The notes under the pieces: model-generated
The model's database searches: none
What the model saw: the letters and a program-made list of their open reading frames with translations, nothing else
What the model was told of the DNA's origin: nothing
Position numbers and translations under genes: made by a program
Source of the DNA: DRYS01 sp964491605
Lineage (GTDB): Archaea > Thermoproteota > CALKCG01 > B24 > DRYS01
Reading direction: 5' to 3'
Assembly: GCA_964491605.1 (NCBI GenBank)
Contig: CAZBGY010000002.1
Location: 62,001 to 126,000 of the forward strand
DNA length: 64,000 nt
In this document: piece after piece, positions 35,221-43,722 of the stretch
Layout: each line of letters starts with the position of its first letter
Position numbering within the stretch: the stretch's first letter is position 1

Positions 35221-35904
35221 TTAAAACGTCCCCTCGATTTCATTCAAGAATCTATCTAGGAAAATTAGGATGAACCTATGTCTATCTTCAGCTATCCTTT
35301 TAGCGGTTTCCGTGTTCATATAATCCTTTAGCTTAAGAAGCTTCTCGTAAAAATGTGTAAGAGTGGATTTAAGCTTAAATGGATCGTATACATCTGGTTT
35401 CTCACCTGGAAGGTACATAGGTAATTTTCTAAAACCACCATAAGAGAATGCTCTAGCTATACCTATAGCTCCTAATGCATCCAACCTATCGGCATCTTGA
35501 AGTATACGAGCTTCAATCGTATGAGGAGTTATATTCGCTCCAAATCTATGAACTTTTATAGCGTAGATAACTTTTTCGATCATATCATCCGGGATTCCTA
35601 GATCTTTAAGTATAGATCTAGATATCTTAGCTCCTTCCTCTGCATGGTCAATCCCCTCGTAGATCTCTTTGAGTATAGCTATATCGTGAAGTAGAGCCGC
35701 TAATAGTAATATATCTAGATCCCCACCTTCATCCAACGCTATCTTAACAGCTAATCTAGAGACTCTTTCGATATGAAGCCATCCATGACCGGCTGTATCG
35801 AGGCCGAGCACATTTTTAACATGCGAAGCTATCTTGAGGTATATATCTGCAGCTATCTTGAGGCGATCTTTAATCTCGTAAATAATCGACTCTAGGCTAG
35901 ACAT
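35221..35904 (-). CDS. HD-domain phosphohydrolase
   Basis: 227 aa with the HD metal motif: GHGWLHIERVSRLAVKI supplies the first His, LLAALLHDIA the His-Asp pair, EGIDHAEEGAKISR the next His, and RILQDADRLDALGAIGIAR the final Asp. This is the YedJ-like group of metal-dependent hydrolases acting on nucleotides or related phosphates; the substrate is unknown. Co-oriented with dphB downstream. Confidence 0.88.
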   Translation of the reverse strand: MSSLESIIYEIKDRLKIAADIYLKIASHVKNVLGLDTAGHGWLHIERVSRLAVKIALDEGGDLDILLLAALLHDIAILKEIYEGIDHAEEGAKISRSILKDLGIPDDMIEKVIYAIKVHRFGANITPHTIEARILQDADRLDALGAIGIARAFSYGGFRKLPMYLPGEKPDVYDPFKLKSTLTHFYEKLLKLKDYMNTETAKRIAEDRHRFILIFLDRFLNEIEGTF

Positions 35905-35954
35905 AGTATCTATCTAATAGATATGAGCTTTTTATCCGATTTTAATCGTTTATA

Positions 35955-36248
35955 CTAAACCTTCTCGGCTTTAAGCTCCTCTTCGGTAGCTCTCCTCTTG
36001 ATAGCTCTATCGAATAATATCCAGTTTCTATACCATTCCTCATTCTCCTTCTTCAATAGATCTAGAACCATCCTTGTTAACTCTCTAGCTGAAACTTCTG
36101 TTACGCCGCTATCAAGTATCCTACCCTCTACTATCTTAGCTATCCTCCGAGCAGCATCTATAGATGCACCGGATTTTAAGCAGCTGACAACTATCTTCTC
36201 GGGTATAAACTCCTCCCTTCTACCATCTCTCTTAACTACTATCACCAT
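35955..36248 (-). CDS. Stand-alone ATP-cone domain protein
   Basis: 97 aa consisting almost wholly of an ATP-cone: VVKRDGRREEFIPEKIV, then SCLKSGASIDAARRIAKIVEG, and the C-terminal TRMVLDLLKKENEEWYRNW. ATP-cones bind (d)ATP and normally regulate ribonucleotide reductases or NrdR. A free-standing copy may act as a regulator by interaction with another protein. No ribonucleotide reductase is visible here. Confidence 0.82.
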   Translation of the reverse strand: MVIVVKRDGRREEFIPEKIVVSCLKSGASIDAARRIAKIVEGRILDSGVTEVSARELTRMVLDLLKKENEEWYRNWILFDRAIKRRATEEELKAEKV

Positions 36249-36307
36249 TCCTCCTCAAAATAGTATAGTTAACACTTTATCTTATATATCTTTCCTAGTA
36301 CTCTAGC

Positions 36308-36706
36308 TCATTTAGTGAACGGTAAGATTTCGAGAAGCTTCTTCAATCCTTCTACATCTTTAATTTCTCTTTTCAATAGATTTCTAAGTTTAGACCAGTA
36401 TGTTAGATTAACTTTAACTCCGACTGATTCAAGTCTATTCATAATTTTATATGCTAACTCTATACCTTGAGGATCAAAATCGGTAAGGACAACTACTTCA
36501 TCTACATCTTCTAATCTTTCAAGCATGCTTTCGAAGCTATCACCATTTTTAAGAATCATAATATTAATATTTAAGCCTAAAGCTTTAAGAGCTTCACGAT
36601 CTCTAACACCTTCCACTATCAAGATCTTATCGCTACAATAAGATTCCATATCCTTTAGGATTCTATAAGCTTCCTCGTAGCATTCTATCATAGCTCGGTT
36701 CAACAA
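36308..36706 (-). CDS. Small Toprim-domain protein
   Basis: 132 aa with a Toprim fold: the Glu motif in KILIVEGVRDREALKALG and the DxD motif in VVVLTDFDPQGIELAYKI. This is the archaeal small-Toprim/RNase M5-like group. Toprim proteins cut or join nucleic acids through a metal ion; the substrate of this family is not known to me. It ends 3 bp after tyrS stops, so it is probably co-transcribed with tyrS. Confidence 0.85.
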   Translation of the reverse strand: MLNRAMIECYEEAYRILKDMESYCSDKILIVEGVRDREALKALGLNINIMILKNGDSFESMLERLEDVDEVVVLTDFDPQGIELAYKIMNRLESVGVKVNLTYWSKLRNLLKREIKDVEGLKKLLEILPFTK

Positions 36707-36709
36707 TCT

Positions 36710-37786
36710 TCACCTCGTTATAGTCGTATCCTCTAAGATCTTAAGTAGCCTGTAAGCATTATTATTTCTATTGAAGTAGTCGTTAATAGGTTTAAGTTTT
36801 TCTATTAAAGCTTCTGCTACAGCTTCCTTCAAATCTAACGGGTGGATCTCACCGTTAACGTATAGAGATTCAAGCTCTGCATAGGATTCAAGCTCTAAAC
36901 TTGGGGCATTCCTCCTCTCCACTTTAAGTTTACATCTATTCTTAAAGAGTAGTAGCCTACAAATCTCTGTTATAGGATTGCCTCGAACCTCCCTCGGCGG
37001 ACAATATGCCTTCCTGATCTTGCTCCTTATCGCAGCTTCATCGTCATGAATGAATATACAAGTTTCAGGTTTCGATTTACTCATCTTAACGGAAACCCAA
37101 TCTTCTTCACTCATACTCGCTACATCCATCCTTCCTATACCTGATAGACCTATGAGAAGTGGCGTATGCAAAGCTACAGGTTTCTTGAAACCTATCTTCT
37201 CAGCAACCTCTATAGCTAACACATGCGCTCTCCTCTGATCCATACCACCTAGACATAGGTCTAGATCGAGGTAGAATATATCGGCTACCTGCATGCAGGG
37301 ATATATAAGCTTCGAGAAATCCATGCTAGCTTCACTGGATCTCCTACCCATTATAGTTATAGCCCTCTTAACCCTAGCTAAGCTTAGATTCTTAGCAACC
37401 TTCAGTACTATAGTCCAGTAATCCGGATCCTCAACCATCTTATCTGCCCTAATTAACCTAACTTTACTTATATCCACACCTATAGCCCTAAGACAGTGTT
37501 CAATATATTCTGCACATACCCGGATGTTCTCAAGGTTACCTCCAAGCTTATCGTTTATCCATGCATGCCATGTTGCTTCCAGTAGAACCATATCTATACC
37601 TAGATCTACTAGCTCCTTAAACTTCTCAGCCCATATAAGCCATCCAATCGAGAATAAACCTGAAGGCTCTACACCTATATAGCCTCTAAGCTTTCTTCCC
37701 TCCTCTAGCATTGATCTAAGCCTAGATTCCGTTATAACCTCTTCCAACCCAGTAGTAATTATTCGAAGTTTATCTTCTATATCCAC
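36710..37786 (-). CDS. tyrS: Tyrosyl-tRNA synthetase, archaeal type
   Basis: Class Ic aminoacyl-tRNA synthetase, 358 aa. Recognisable by GVEPSGLFSIGWLIWA, LEATWHAWINDKLGG, the tyrosine site MQVADIFYLDLDLCLGGMDQRRAH, and the KMSKSKPET loop. The HIGH-like motif is SIGW (S46-W49, codon TCG), so the first His is Ser; KMSKS is intact. GTG start at 37786 with GAGGGA upstream. The downstream Toprim gene is nearly contiguous. The 5' region (37787-37845) separates it from the RNA candidate at 37846-37948. Confidence 0.92.
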   Translation of the reverse strand: MDIEDKLRIITTGLEEVITESRLRSMLEEGRKLRGYIGVEPSGLFSIGWLIWAEKFKELVDLGIDMVLLEATWHAWINDKLGGNLENIRVCAEYIEHCLRAIGVDISKVRLIRADKMVEDPDYWTIVLKVAKNLSLARVKRAITIMGRRSSEASMDFSKLIYPCMQVADIFYLDLDLCLGGMDQRRAHVLAIEVAEKIGFKKPVALHTPLLIGLSGIGRMDVASMSEEDWVSVKMSKSKPETCIFIHDDEAAIRSKIRKAYCPPREVRGNPITEICRLLLFKNRCKLKVERRNAPSLELESYAELESLYVNGEIHPLDLKEAVAEALIEKLKPINDYFNRNNNAYRLLKILEDTTITR

Positions 37787-37862
37787 CGCAGCTTCCCTCG
37801 AGGATAAACCTTAATTTGTAGATGAGATTCTAATAACTTTAACTTGGGGCGGCGGATTCAAG

Positions 37863-37938
37863 CCCCATACGAAGAGTACCGGATGGAGCAGGGTGGAGCA
37901 CCCGGTCGATGATATCTGGCCGTTAGTGTATGGGGACA
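37863..37938 (+). ncRNA. H/ACA-type guide RNA candidate with outer clamp helix
   Basis: Lower stem CCCCATAC (37863-37870) pairs with GTATGGGG (37928-37935), followed at once by ACA (37936-37938). Pocket strands are GAAGAGTA (37871-37878) and CCGTTAGT (37920-37927). Upper stem CCGGAT/ATCTGG, then a kink-turn-like GGAGCA opposite CGATGAT, and apical GGGT/ACCC. Upper stem to ACA is 16 nt, as for known guides and for the candidate at 11793-11873. An additional 8-bp helix GGGGCGGC (37846-37853) with GCCGCCCC (37941-37948) encloses it. A TATA-like CTTAATTTG about 33 bp upstream on the plus strand parallels the tRNA-Val promoter spacing. Confidence 0.5.
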
Positions 37939-38157
37939 CAGCCGCCCCATCCAGCTATATAGTAGATGCGATACCATTGGAATAGATGTAAATTTAAAGA
38001 GCATCAAATAATATTTAGAAAATAATCTGGTATATCGCTAATATTACACTAAACACTATTATGGATGGGAAATTTAATCCTAGTATTTACTATGATCGAA
38101 ACAAAATATTTTTTAGCAAGACCTCTATCCCATATCTATAACGTACCGGTGTGGAGT

Positions 38158-39291
38158 ATGAGCGAACAAAGCATATCTCTCAAGTATGTAGTCTACGCTA
38201 AGTTCGAGGTAGATGGGTTGGTAGAGAGAGCTGATGTTGTAGGAGCTATTTTCGGTCAAACAGAGGGGCTCTTCGGAGCTGAGCTTGATCTTCGAGAACT
38301 TCAGAAGAATGGTAGGATTGGAAGAATAGAGATTAAGCTTTCGAAGAAACAGAATAAGACAACAGGTGAAATAGTGATACCTACATCGCTTGATAGAGTT
38401 TCGGTAGCTCTAATAGCAGCTTCACTTGAAAGCATAGATAGGGTAGGACCATACAAAGCTGAAGTAAAGTTGGATAGAATAGAAGATGTTAGAGAAGAGA
38501 AACGTAGATTTATCGTTAAGAGAGCTAAGGAGATACTGCAGAATTGGAATATAGATTCGGCTACAACCATAGAAAACATACGTAGAGAACTTGAGAAAAT
38601 CGCATCGGGTAAGACTGAAATTATGCTGTTCGGCGAGGAAGGTATACCTATGGGTCCTAGAGCTCTCCAAGATGATACGCTTATACTCGTCGAAGGACGT
38701 GCCGATGTAATAAACCTGCTTAGAGCTAACGTGGAAAATGTTATATCCATCGAAGGGGTTAAAATACCTGAATCTGTAGCCGAATTAACTAAAAGTAAGA
38801 GGGAGGTCACCGTTCTCCTCGACGGCGATAGAGCAGGCGACCTAATCCTACAGGAATTACTACAGAAGGATATAAAGATAGATTATGTAGCTAGAGCTCC
38901 ACCGGGTAAAGAAGTTGAAGACCTAACCCCGAAGGAGGTCTTAGAGGCATTAGAACGTAGAGTACCTATAGAAGTCTATAGAGGTAGGGTTGAGCTTAAC
39001 ATAGATAGTTTAAAGAAGTTAGCTTCCGATATAAAAGATACACTTGAAGGATTACTATTGAACGAGAAGGGTGAGGTGGTGGATAGGGTTTCTGTAAGCC
39101 AGTTAGCTGAGAAAATCGAATCCAGTGAAAATATTAAAGCGGTAGTATTCGATGGAGTAATCTCGCAGAGAATATTGGATTTAGCTCTTAAGAAAGGGAT
39201 TGATGTAGTAGTCGGCAGGAGATTAGCGGAAGTCGCTAGAAAACCGCAAAATATTAAGATATATATGTTCGAAGAGCTAGGATTGGCATAG
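38158..39291 (+). CDS. dnaG: Archaeal DnaG-like primase
   Basis: Toprim-domain protein; the archaeal DnaG is associated with the exosome and has primase-like activity. The family start VVYAKFEVDG and VVGAIFGQTEGLFG lies just after ATG 38158. The open frame extends 31 codons further to 38065, but that part is unlike the family and is probably leader. The Toprim Glu is in LILVEGRADVINLLR and the DxD in VTVLLDGDRAGDL. The C-terminal VVGRRLAEVARKP segment is typical. 377 aa. Confidence 0.92.
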   Translation: MSEQSISLKYVVYAKFEVDGLVERADVVGAIFGQTEGLFGAELDLRELQKNGRIGRIEIKLSKKQNKTTGEIVIPTSLDRVSVALIAASLESIDRVGPYKAEVKLDRIEDVREEKRRFIVKRAKEILQNWNIDSATTIENIRRELEKIASGKTEIMLFGEEGIPMGPRALQDDTLILVEGRADVINLLRANVENVISIEGVKIPESVAELTKSKREVTVLLDGDRAGDLILQELLQKDIKIDYVARAPPGKEVEDLTPKEVLEALERRVPIEVYRGRVELNIDSLKKLASDIKDTLEGLLLNEKGEVVDRVSVSQLAEKIESSENIKAVVFDGVISQRILDLALKKGIDVVVGRRLAEVARKPQNIKIYMFEELGLA

Positions 39292-39324
39292 GATAAACCT
39301 ATTCAACTAGTAGTTAATGTATCA

Positions 39325-39416
39325 GGCTTGACAACTATACTGGAGTAATAGGGAGTAATAGTTTACATCACATCTATTCAATCTATCCTTCAAGTAACCT
39401 AAGCCTGACAACTATA
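39325..39416. repeat. Two copies of a short direct repeat in a gene-free gap
   Basis: TGACAACTATA occurs at 39329-39339 and again at 39406-39416, each within a 15-nt near match (GGCTTGACAACTATA and AGCCTGACAACTATA), 77 bp apart. The spacer is unrelated. Possibly paired regulator sites; the gap lies between dnaG and a convergent transporter gene. Confidence 0.35.
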
Positions 39417-39562
39417 GTGCAAACTCAACGTAACAAACCTTCATCCATACTTTTCTATAGATCTATGATCAGCTACCCAAATGAATACCTTCAGAAATTC
39501 TTAGGAATATTTAATGAATACGTTAGTGTTATCCTATATACACGCCGACTCCGAGCATTCTA

Positions 39563-40753
39563 TCAGACCATTATATAGAGAATCGATGACAGAATAACTG
39601 TTAGCATAACATCCGTAAAAGTTGTTTCTAGAGGTATTACGAAATCATCAGGGTTCAATCCGAATCTAAATGTTGCCGTCGCCATAGCGAACGAAAAGAT
39701 AATAGTCATAGGTGTGATCAAAGGAAATGTTAAGAGGATAGCTAATATTGAATGAAGCCCTCCACCCGTGATATAGGATAGGAATGAGTAAAACGTAAAC
39801 ATTACAAATGCGGCAGATGTTATCTGAAGTATTTCCCATAGAAGCTTCAGGATATCTCCAATCCTTGATTCGATTAAACCTAGCGCAATCCTCGTAGTGC
39901 ATATGGAGCCGAAGCTTGCACCTATATCACCTATGGTATCTATAAGTGCAGGATAAACAACCATTATACCAGGCTTCTCTTCGATAGTATGTTTAATCCT
40001 GGATAGAAATATCCCTCCAATCGTCGATATAAGCGATATGATGCAGATGGTAGGGATAGCTTCACGTAGAATTCTTCCATAATCCTCATCCCCTTTAAAC
40101 ATGAAGATTATACGGATAGTAACCGCTATGAATACTACAGTGAGAAAGAATAGTATCCATGCATACCCTTCTACAACGGATAGCAAAGTTAGGATGTACA
40201 GGAAAGTAGCTATCACATCCGTGATAGTAGACGAAACAGGGTAGGTCACTACATCTGGATCTATTCCGCGTCTATAAAGCATGAAAGAGAAGAGTGACGT
40301 TAGAGGCTCTGTTATCAAGGTTGTAGCGTACTGTGACACCATAGCTACAGATACGATGACTAAAAAATATTCTACTTCCAGATTGTAGAGCATGTATGAA
40401 AGTAGGAAGATGATGAAGCCTCCTAGAATGCTCATAAATAGCGTCATCGTAAATAGAGCAGCTAAGATCGCGTGGAAATACCGTGTATTTCCTCCGAGCT
40501 TCGGGTTTACGAGCTTCAAATGGAGGCCTGTACTTAATCTTCCGCTTAAGATACCGTTGATAGCTCCTCTGACGCTTATAATCATAGGATAAAGCATCAC
40601 AGTCCAATAGTAAACTGTCAACGTGGAGATCCAGTAGGCGGCTATACCGCCAGCGAGGAGGCCGCCTAGATCTGTTTGGAGAGCTAATAGACTTTCCCTG
40701 AATATCTCGAACTTTTTATCTTCTGAGCTTAACCTCCCCATGACTAAGATCAT
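39563..40753 (-). CDS. MgtE/SLC41-type divalent cation transporter, duplicated membrane domain
   Basis: 396 aa, almost wholly membrane. Two related halves are visible, each with an acidic metal-pathway motif: DPDVVTYPVSSTITDV in the first and NPDDFVIPLETTFTDV in the second. PALIDTIGDIGASFGS is another MgtE-like element. The N and CBS regulatory domains of bacterial MgtE are absent. It is divergent from a PhoU/TrkA_C protein, a pairing that suggests that protein is its regulator. Mg2+ or a related ion is the likely substrate. Confidence 0.85.
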   Translation of the reverse strand: MILVMGRLSSEDKKFEIFRESLLALQTDLGGLLAGGIAAYWISTLTVYYWTVMLYPMIISVRGAINGILSGRLSTGLHLKLVNPKLGGNTRYFHAILAALFTMTLFMSILGGFIIFLLSYMLYNLEVEYFLVIVSVAMVSQYATTLITEPLTSLFSFMLYRRGIDPDVVTYPVSSTITDVIATFLYILTLLSVVEGYAWILFFLTVVFIAVTIRIIFMFKGDEDYGRILREAIPTICIISLISTIGGIFLSRIKHTIEEKPGIMVVYPALIDTIGDIGASFGSICTTRIALGLIESRIGDILKLLWEILQITSAAFVMFTFYSFLSYITGGGLHSILAILLTFPLITPMTIIFSFAMATATFRFGLNPDDFVIPLETTFTDVMLTVILSSILYIMV

Positions 40754-40862
40754 CTCTGAACTCTCTGCCTAGGATTGCTAAGGCCTGGATGTAATGATAC
40801 GTACTAACCTAAAAATTTATTTAGAACATGAGAACGAAACTTTCTAGTAGGAAAGGAGCAAA

Positions 40863-42086
40863 TTGAAACGTCTTTCAGAATTCGATTCCTTTGATGAAAA
40901 CGAGGAGAAGATCTCTTATAAGCCTATACCCGTTAGAGAGCTTTTAGTAGAGCTTAAGAATACTTCTGAGCTTATGCTAGATCTAGCATACTCATCCATA
41001 CTCTTCGATGATAAGGAGTTAGCGGAAGAAGTTTTAGAGCTAGAGGAGAGAACGGATTATTTAGTTCAACTTCTACAGATAGATTGTATGGCGGCGAGTA
41101 GAAGTGTAAAGGATGCTGAACGCCTATTACCGGTTCTTAGTATAGCATCTGCTACAGATAAGATATCGGATGCAGCCGGGGATTTAGCGGTAATCACTCT
41201 AAAAGAGATTAAAGTGCATCCACTAATAAGGGAGGTATTCGGTCGTGTAAGCGAAAGACTCACATGTATAAAAGTGAAAGCGGATTCAGAATTAGCTGGT
41301 ACGAGAGTAGGGGATTCGGAATTACTGTCTGATTTAGGCGTAGATATTATAGCTATAAGGAGGGGGAGAAACCTGATAGTAGATCCAGATGAGGATGATG
41401 TTATAGTGGAGGGCGACACCCTCTATGCTAGGGGAACGGCTAGGGGTATAGAAGAATTTAAGGAGATGGGGGAGGAAATAATCTATAGTTATCCGAGTAT
41501 CGAGGGGCTTACAGCGAGGGAACTGGAGGAAGCTGTTAGAAAGCTTGCAGAGCTTAAGGATACTTCTGAGCTTATGCTAGATCTAGCATACTCATCCATA
41601 TTACTGGGTAGCCGTGAACTTGCTGAGGAAGTCTTAGCGTTAGAGGAGTATATGGATGAAAAGCATACGGAGTTCGAACTATTCATATTATCTAAGAAGC
41701 CTATGTTAGAGGATACGAGAGGCGTTTTAGGATTAATAAGGATGGCTCTAGTAACCGAGGAGATCGCTGATGCTGCAGCTGAGATAGCGAGTACCCTGCT
41801 TATAGGTCGAGAACTTCACCCAGTACTGAGAAGGAGCTTGGAGGAAGCTGATGAAGTGACTGTTAGAGTTGAAGTCCCTGAGGGTTCACCTATAGCTGGC
41901 AAGACTTTGAAGGAGATAGGTATGCAGAGTAGTGTAGGTATATGGATAGTCGCGGTGAAGAGAGGAGAGAGGTGGATAAGAGCGAAACCTGATACCATAG
42001 TAGAAATTGGCGATATACTCGTAGCTTCAGTCTACTCTGAAGGTGTGGATGATTTCATATCTATGGTTAAAGGCTACGGAGAATAG
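40863..42086 (+). CDS. Tandem PhoU-TrkA_C regulatory protein (COG3273-like)
   Basis: 407 aa made of two repeats of PhoU-like helices plus a TrkA_C (RCK-C) ligand-binding domain: PhoU about 20-120, TrkA_C about 130-200, PhoU about 215-315, TrkA_C about 325-400. VKADSELAGTRVGDSELL and VEVPEGSPIAGKTLKEIG are the TrkA_C openings. Such proteins are thought to regulate cation transporters in response to a bound ligand. The divergent MgtE-like gene is the obvious partner. TTG start at 40863 shortly after AGGAGC. The two PhoU parts share a nearly identical DNA stretch. Confidence 0.87.
   Translation: MKRLSEFDSFDENEEKISYKPIPVRELLVELKNTSELMLDLAYSSILFDDKELAEEVLELEERTDYLVQLLQIDCMAASRSVKDAERLLPVLSIASATDKISDAAGDLAVITLKEIKVHPLIREVFGRVSERLTCIKVKADSELAGTRVGDSELLSDLGVDIIAIRRGRNLIVDPDEDDVIVEGDTLYARGTARGIEEFKEMGEEIIYSYPSIEGLTARELEEAVRKLAELKDTSELMLDLAYSSILLGSRELAEEVLALEEYMDEKHTEFELFILSKKPMLEDTRGVLGLIRMALVTEEIADAAAEIASTLLIGRELHPVLRRSLEEADEVTVRVEVPEGSPIAGKTLKEIGMQSSVGIWIVAVKRGERWIRAKPDTIVEIGDILVASVYSEGVDDFISMVKGYGE
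40949..41000 (+). repeat. 52-nt intragenic repeat, copy 1 (copy 2 at 41549-41600)
   Basis: The bases 40949-41000 recur exactly 600 nt later with a single difference (A at 40959, G at 41559), 41 bases being identical without interruption. They encode the same LKxTSELMLDLAYSSI segment of the two PhoU halves. Flanking codons are diverged, so the identity looks homogenised. Confidence 0.9.
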
Positions 42087-42109
42087 ATCTTAGAGAAATC
42101 TTAAAAACT

Positions 42110-43633
42110 ATGTTTATTTATGTAGTTAACTTGATGGATCTAATCGATAGGATAACCAATTTCCGTTACACTCCACGTTATGGCCCTGAATGGGGTTCAG
42201 GCGGCATATTCGGACTTATATATCATAAGGGTATACTGTACTTTACGTTAGCTTTCGAAGCTGAAGCCTACTTCATAGGATCTGATCGAAGCGGAATCTA
42301 TAAGTTTGATCTAGTAGGAGTGAAGCCTGGTCCACGTTCAGGTGGAGATACATACAACGCGGTTGAAGCTGTAGATGATAACATATACTTCGGGGGATGG
42401 GTTCATGCCCCGGCGATATACCTAGGTAAAACTGATAGGAGGGGAAGAATACTTTTCCATAATAAATTCAGCCATATACACTCCTACGATATACGTGAAG
42501 ACCGTGTAAAAGTTCTATGGACGGATTCCATAAACCATGAATCCGAATGGGCTGGTGAGGTATCCGAGATAATCTACAATCCTGTAGACGATGGACTCTT
42601 CATAGCTAGAGCTGATGGTCATAGAAATCTAGGTATCTACTACATGGATAGAAAGGATGGGAGAGTAACATGCATAAGCGGTCTACCTGGATTGAAGGGC
42701 ACACGGTATCTTGATCAGGTATGCTTTGATGCTACTAGAAGCTGGGTAAGAGGAGTAGAAGCTATACAGACGATAGATCTTACTACGAAGAAGCTGGAGG
42801 TAAAGGAGATAGATTATAGGAATGCGGCGGTGGATGGAGGAGATGTTTGGTGGCCATATTCTGGATGCGCTACTTCAGCCTACTCGCGTATCTTCTTCTT
42901 TGTTAGAGGCGGTGTGATAGTAGGCGATCCTCTAGGTGATATCGAGGAATTAGCATTCATAAGGCTTTTCGACTTTGGATATACTGGGTATAGTCCTAGT
43001 AGAACTATGGCTAAACCGATAGCAGGAGGGATACTGGTAGCATTCAATAGCTATACTCATGGACTTATCCATCCAAGAAACGATTTCGAGAAGAAGCTTA
43101 AGGAAGCTTTTAGCTTCATAGTAGGTCCATCGATATTGCTGTATATAACACCTCCGATAGCGCGTATAGTATCGAGTTTTGGAGCTAGGATCACCGGGTT
43201 TGAATCCTTAGGTAGAGAACTGATTATCGCTTCATCTAACGAAGCAAATCTCGCAGCCGATGATGCTACACCGATCGATACAGGGGTAAGAGGGTTCACG
43301 TTATTAAGCTATGATAAGATAGTTGCATCAGGATCGCAGCCGGTATGCTTTCAGATATTTGGAAGACATATCGAAAATAATGTATGGGGTGGTATACCGT
43401 TGTACGGTTATAGAGAACCTAGGATTACTGTAACTTCAAAGAAAAGGGTGAGGGATACCAAGCTTACCATATACTCGTACGATTTAAGTCTGCCCGCCTC
43501 TAAAGCGGAAGTAGATTCATATGTAGTGAAGTACGGTGAATTGATAGATTTATCATCGTTTAGAGATAGTATAGTTTCCTTCAAATTCGATGATATAGAT
43601 TTAGATGCTAAAATTAAAATACATCTAAGTTAA
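42110..43633 (+). CDS. DUF2139-like archaeal protein, probable beta-propeller
   Basis: 507 aa. Many short beta-strand-like blocks with Trp/Gly/Asp (ILYFTLAFEAEAYFIG, NIYFGGWVHAPAIYLG, LFIARADGHRNLGIYYMD) suggest a repeated beta-sheet protein such as a propeller. I believe it is the archaeal DUF2139 family, from memory of its GPEWGSGGIFG-type opening, but this is not certain. No signal peptide. It begins 24 bp after the PhoU/TrkA_C gene, but no functional link is evident. Start ATG 42110 or 42134. Confidence 0.6.
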   Translation: MFIYVVNLMDLIDRITNFRYTPRYGPEWGSGGIFGLIYHKGILYFTLAFEAEAYFIGSDRSGIYKFDLVGVKPGPRSGGDTYNAVEAVDDNIYFGGWVHAPAIYLGKTDRRGRILFHNKFSHIHSYDIREDRVKVLWTDSINHESEWAGEVSEIIYNPVDDGLFIARADGHRNLGIYYMDRKDGRVTCISGLPGLKGTRYLDQVCFDATRSWVRGVEAIQTIDLTTKKLEVKEIDYRNAAVDGGDVWWPYSGCATSAYSRIFFFVRGGVIVGDPLGDIEELAFIRLFDFGYTGYSPSRTMAKPIAGGILVAFNSYTHGLIHPRNDFEKKLKEAFSFIVGPSILLYITPPIARIVSSFGARITGFESLGRELIIASSNEANLAADDATPIDTGVRGFTLLSYDKIVASGSQPVCFQIFGRHIENNVWGGIPLYGYREPRITVTSKKRVRDTKLTIYSYDLSLPASKAEVDSYVVKYGELIDLSSFRDSIVSFKFDDIDLDAKIKIHLS

Positions 43634-43722
43634 GATTTTCTATAATATAAATATTCGATCGATAATATAATCCATATTAGAAACAAGCATAAGATTTAAA
43701 TAAAACATAGCTCTGTATTAAG

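Noticed and set aside
37846..37948. tRNA or tRNA-like gene on either strand (GGCTTGAATCC on the minus strand resembles a T-arm)
   Set aside because: The T-stem does not pair, there is no D-arm with GG, and position 8 is not T. The H/ACA layout explains more of the sequence.
38065..38157. 31-residue N-terminal extension of DnaG
   Set aside because: The family begins at the segment following ATG 38158. The extension is unlike DnaG and is probably leader and promoter sequence.
39325..39416. CRISPR array
   Set aside because: Only two imperfect 15-nt copies, no regular series, no cas genes nearby.
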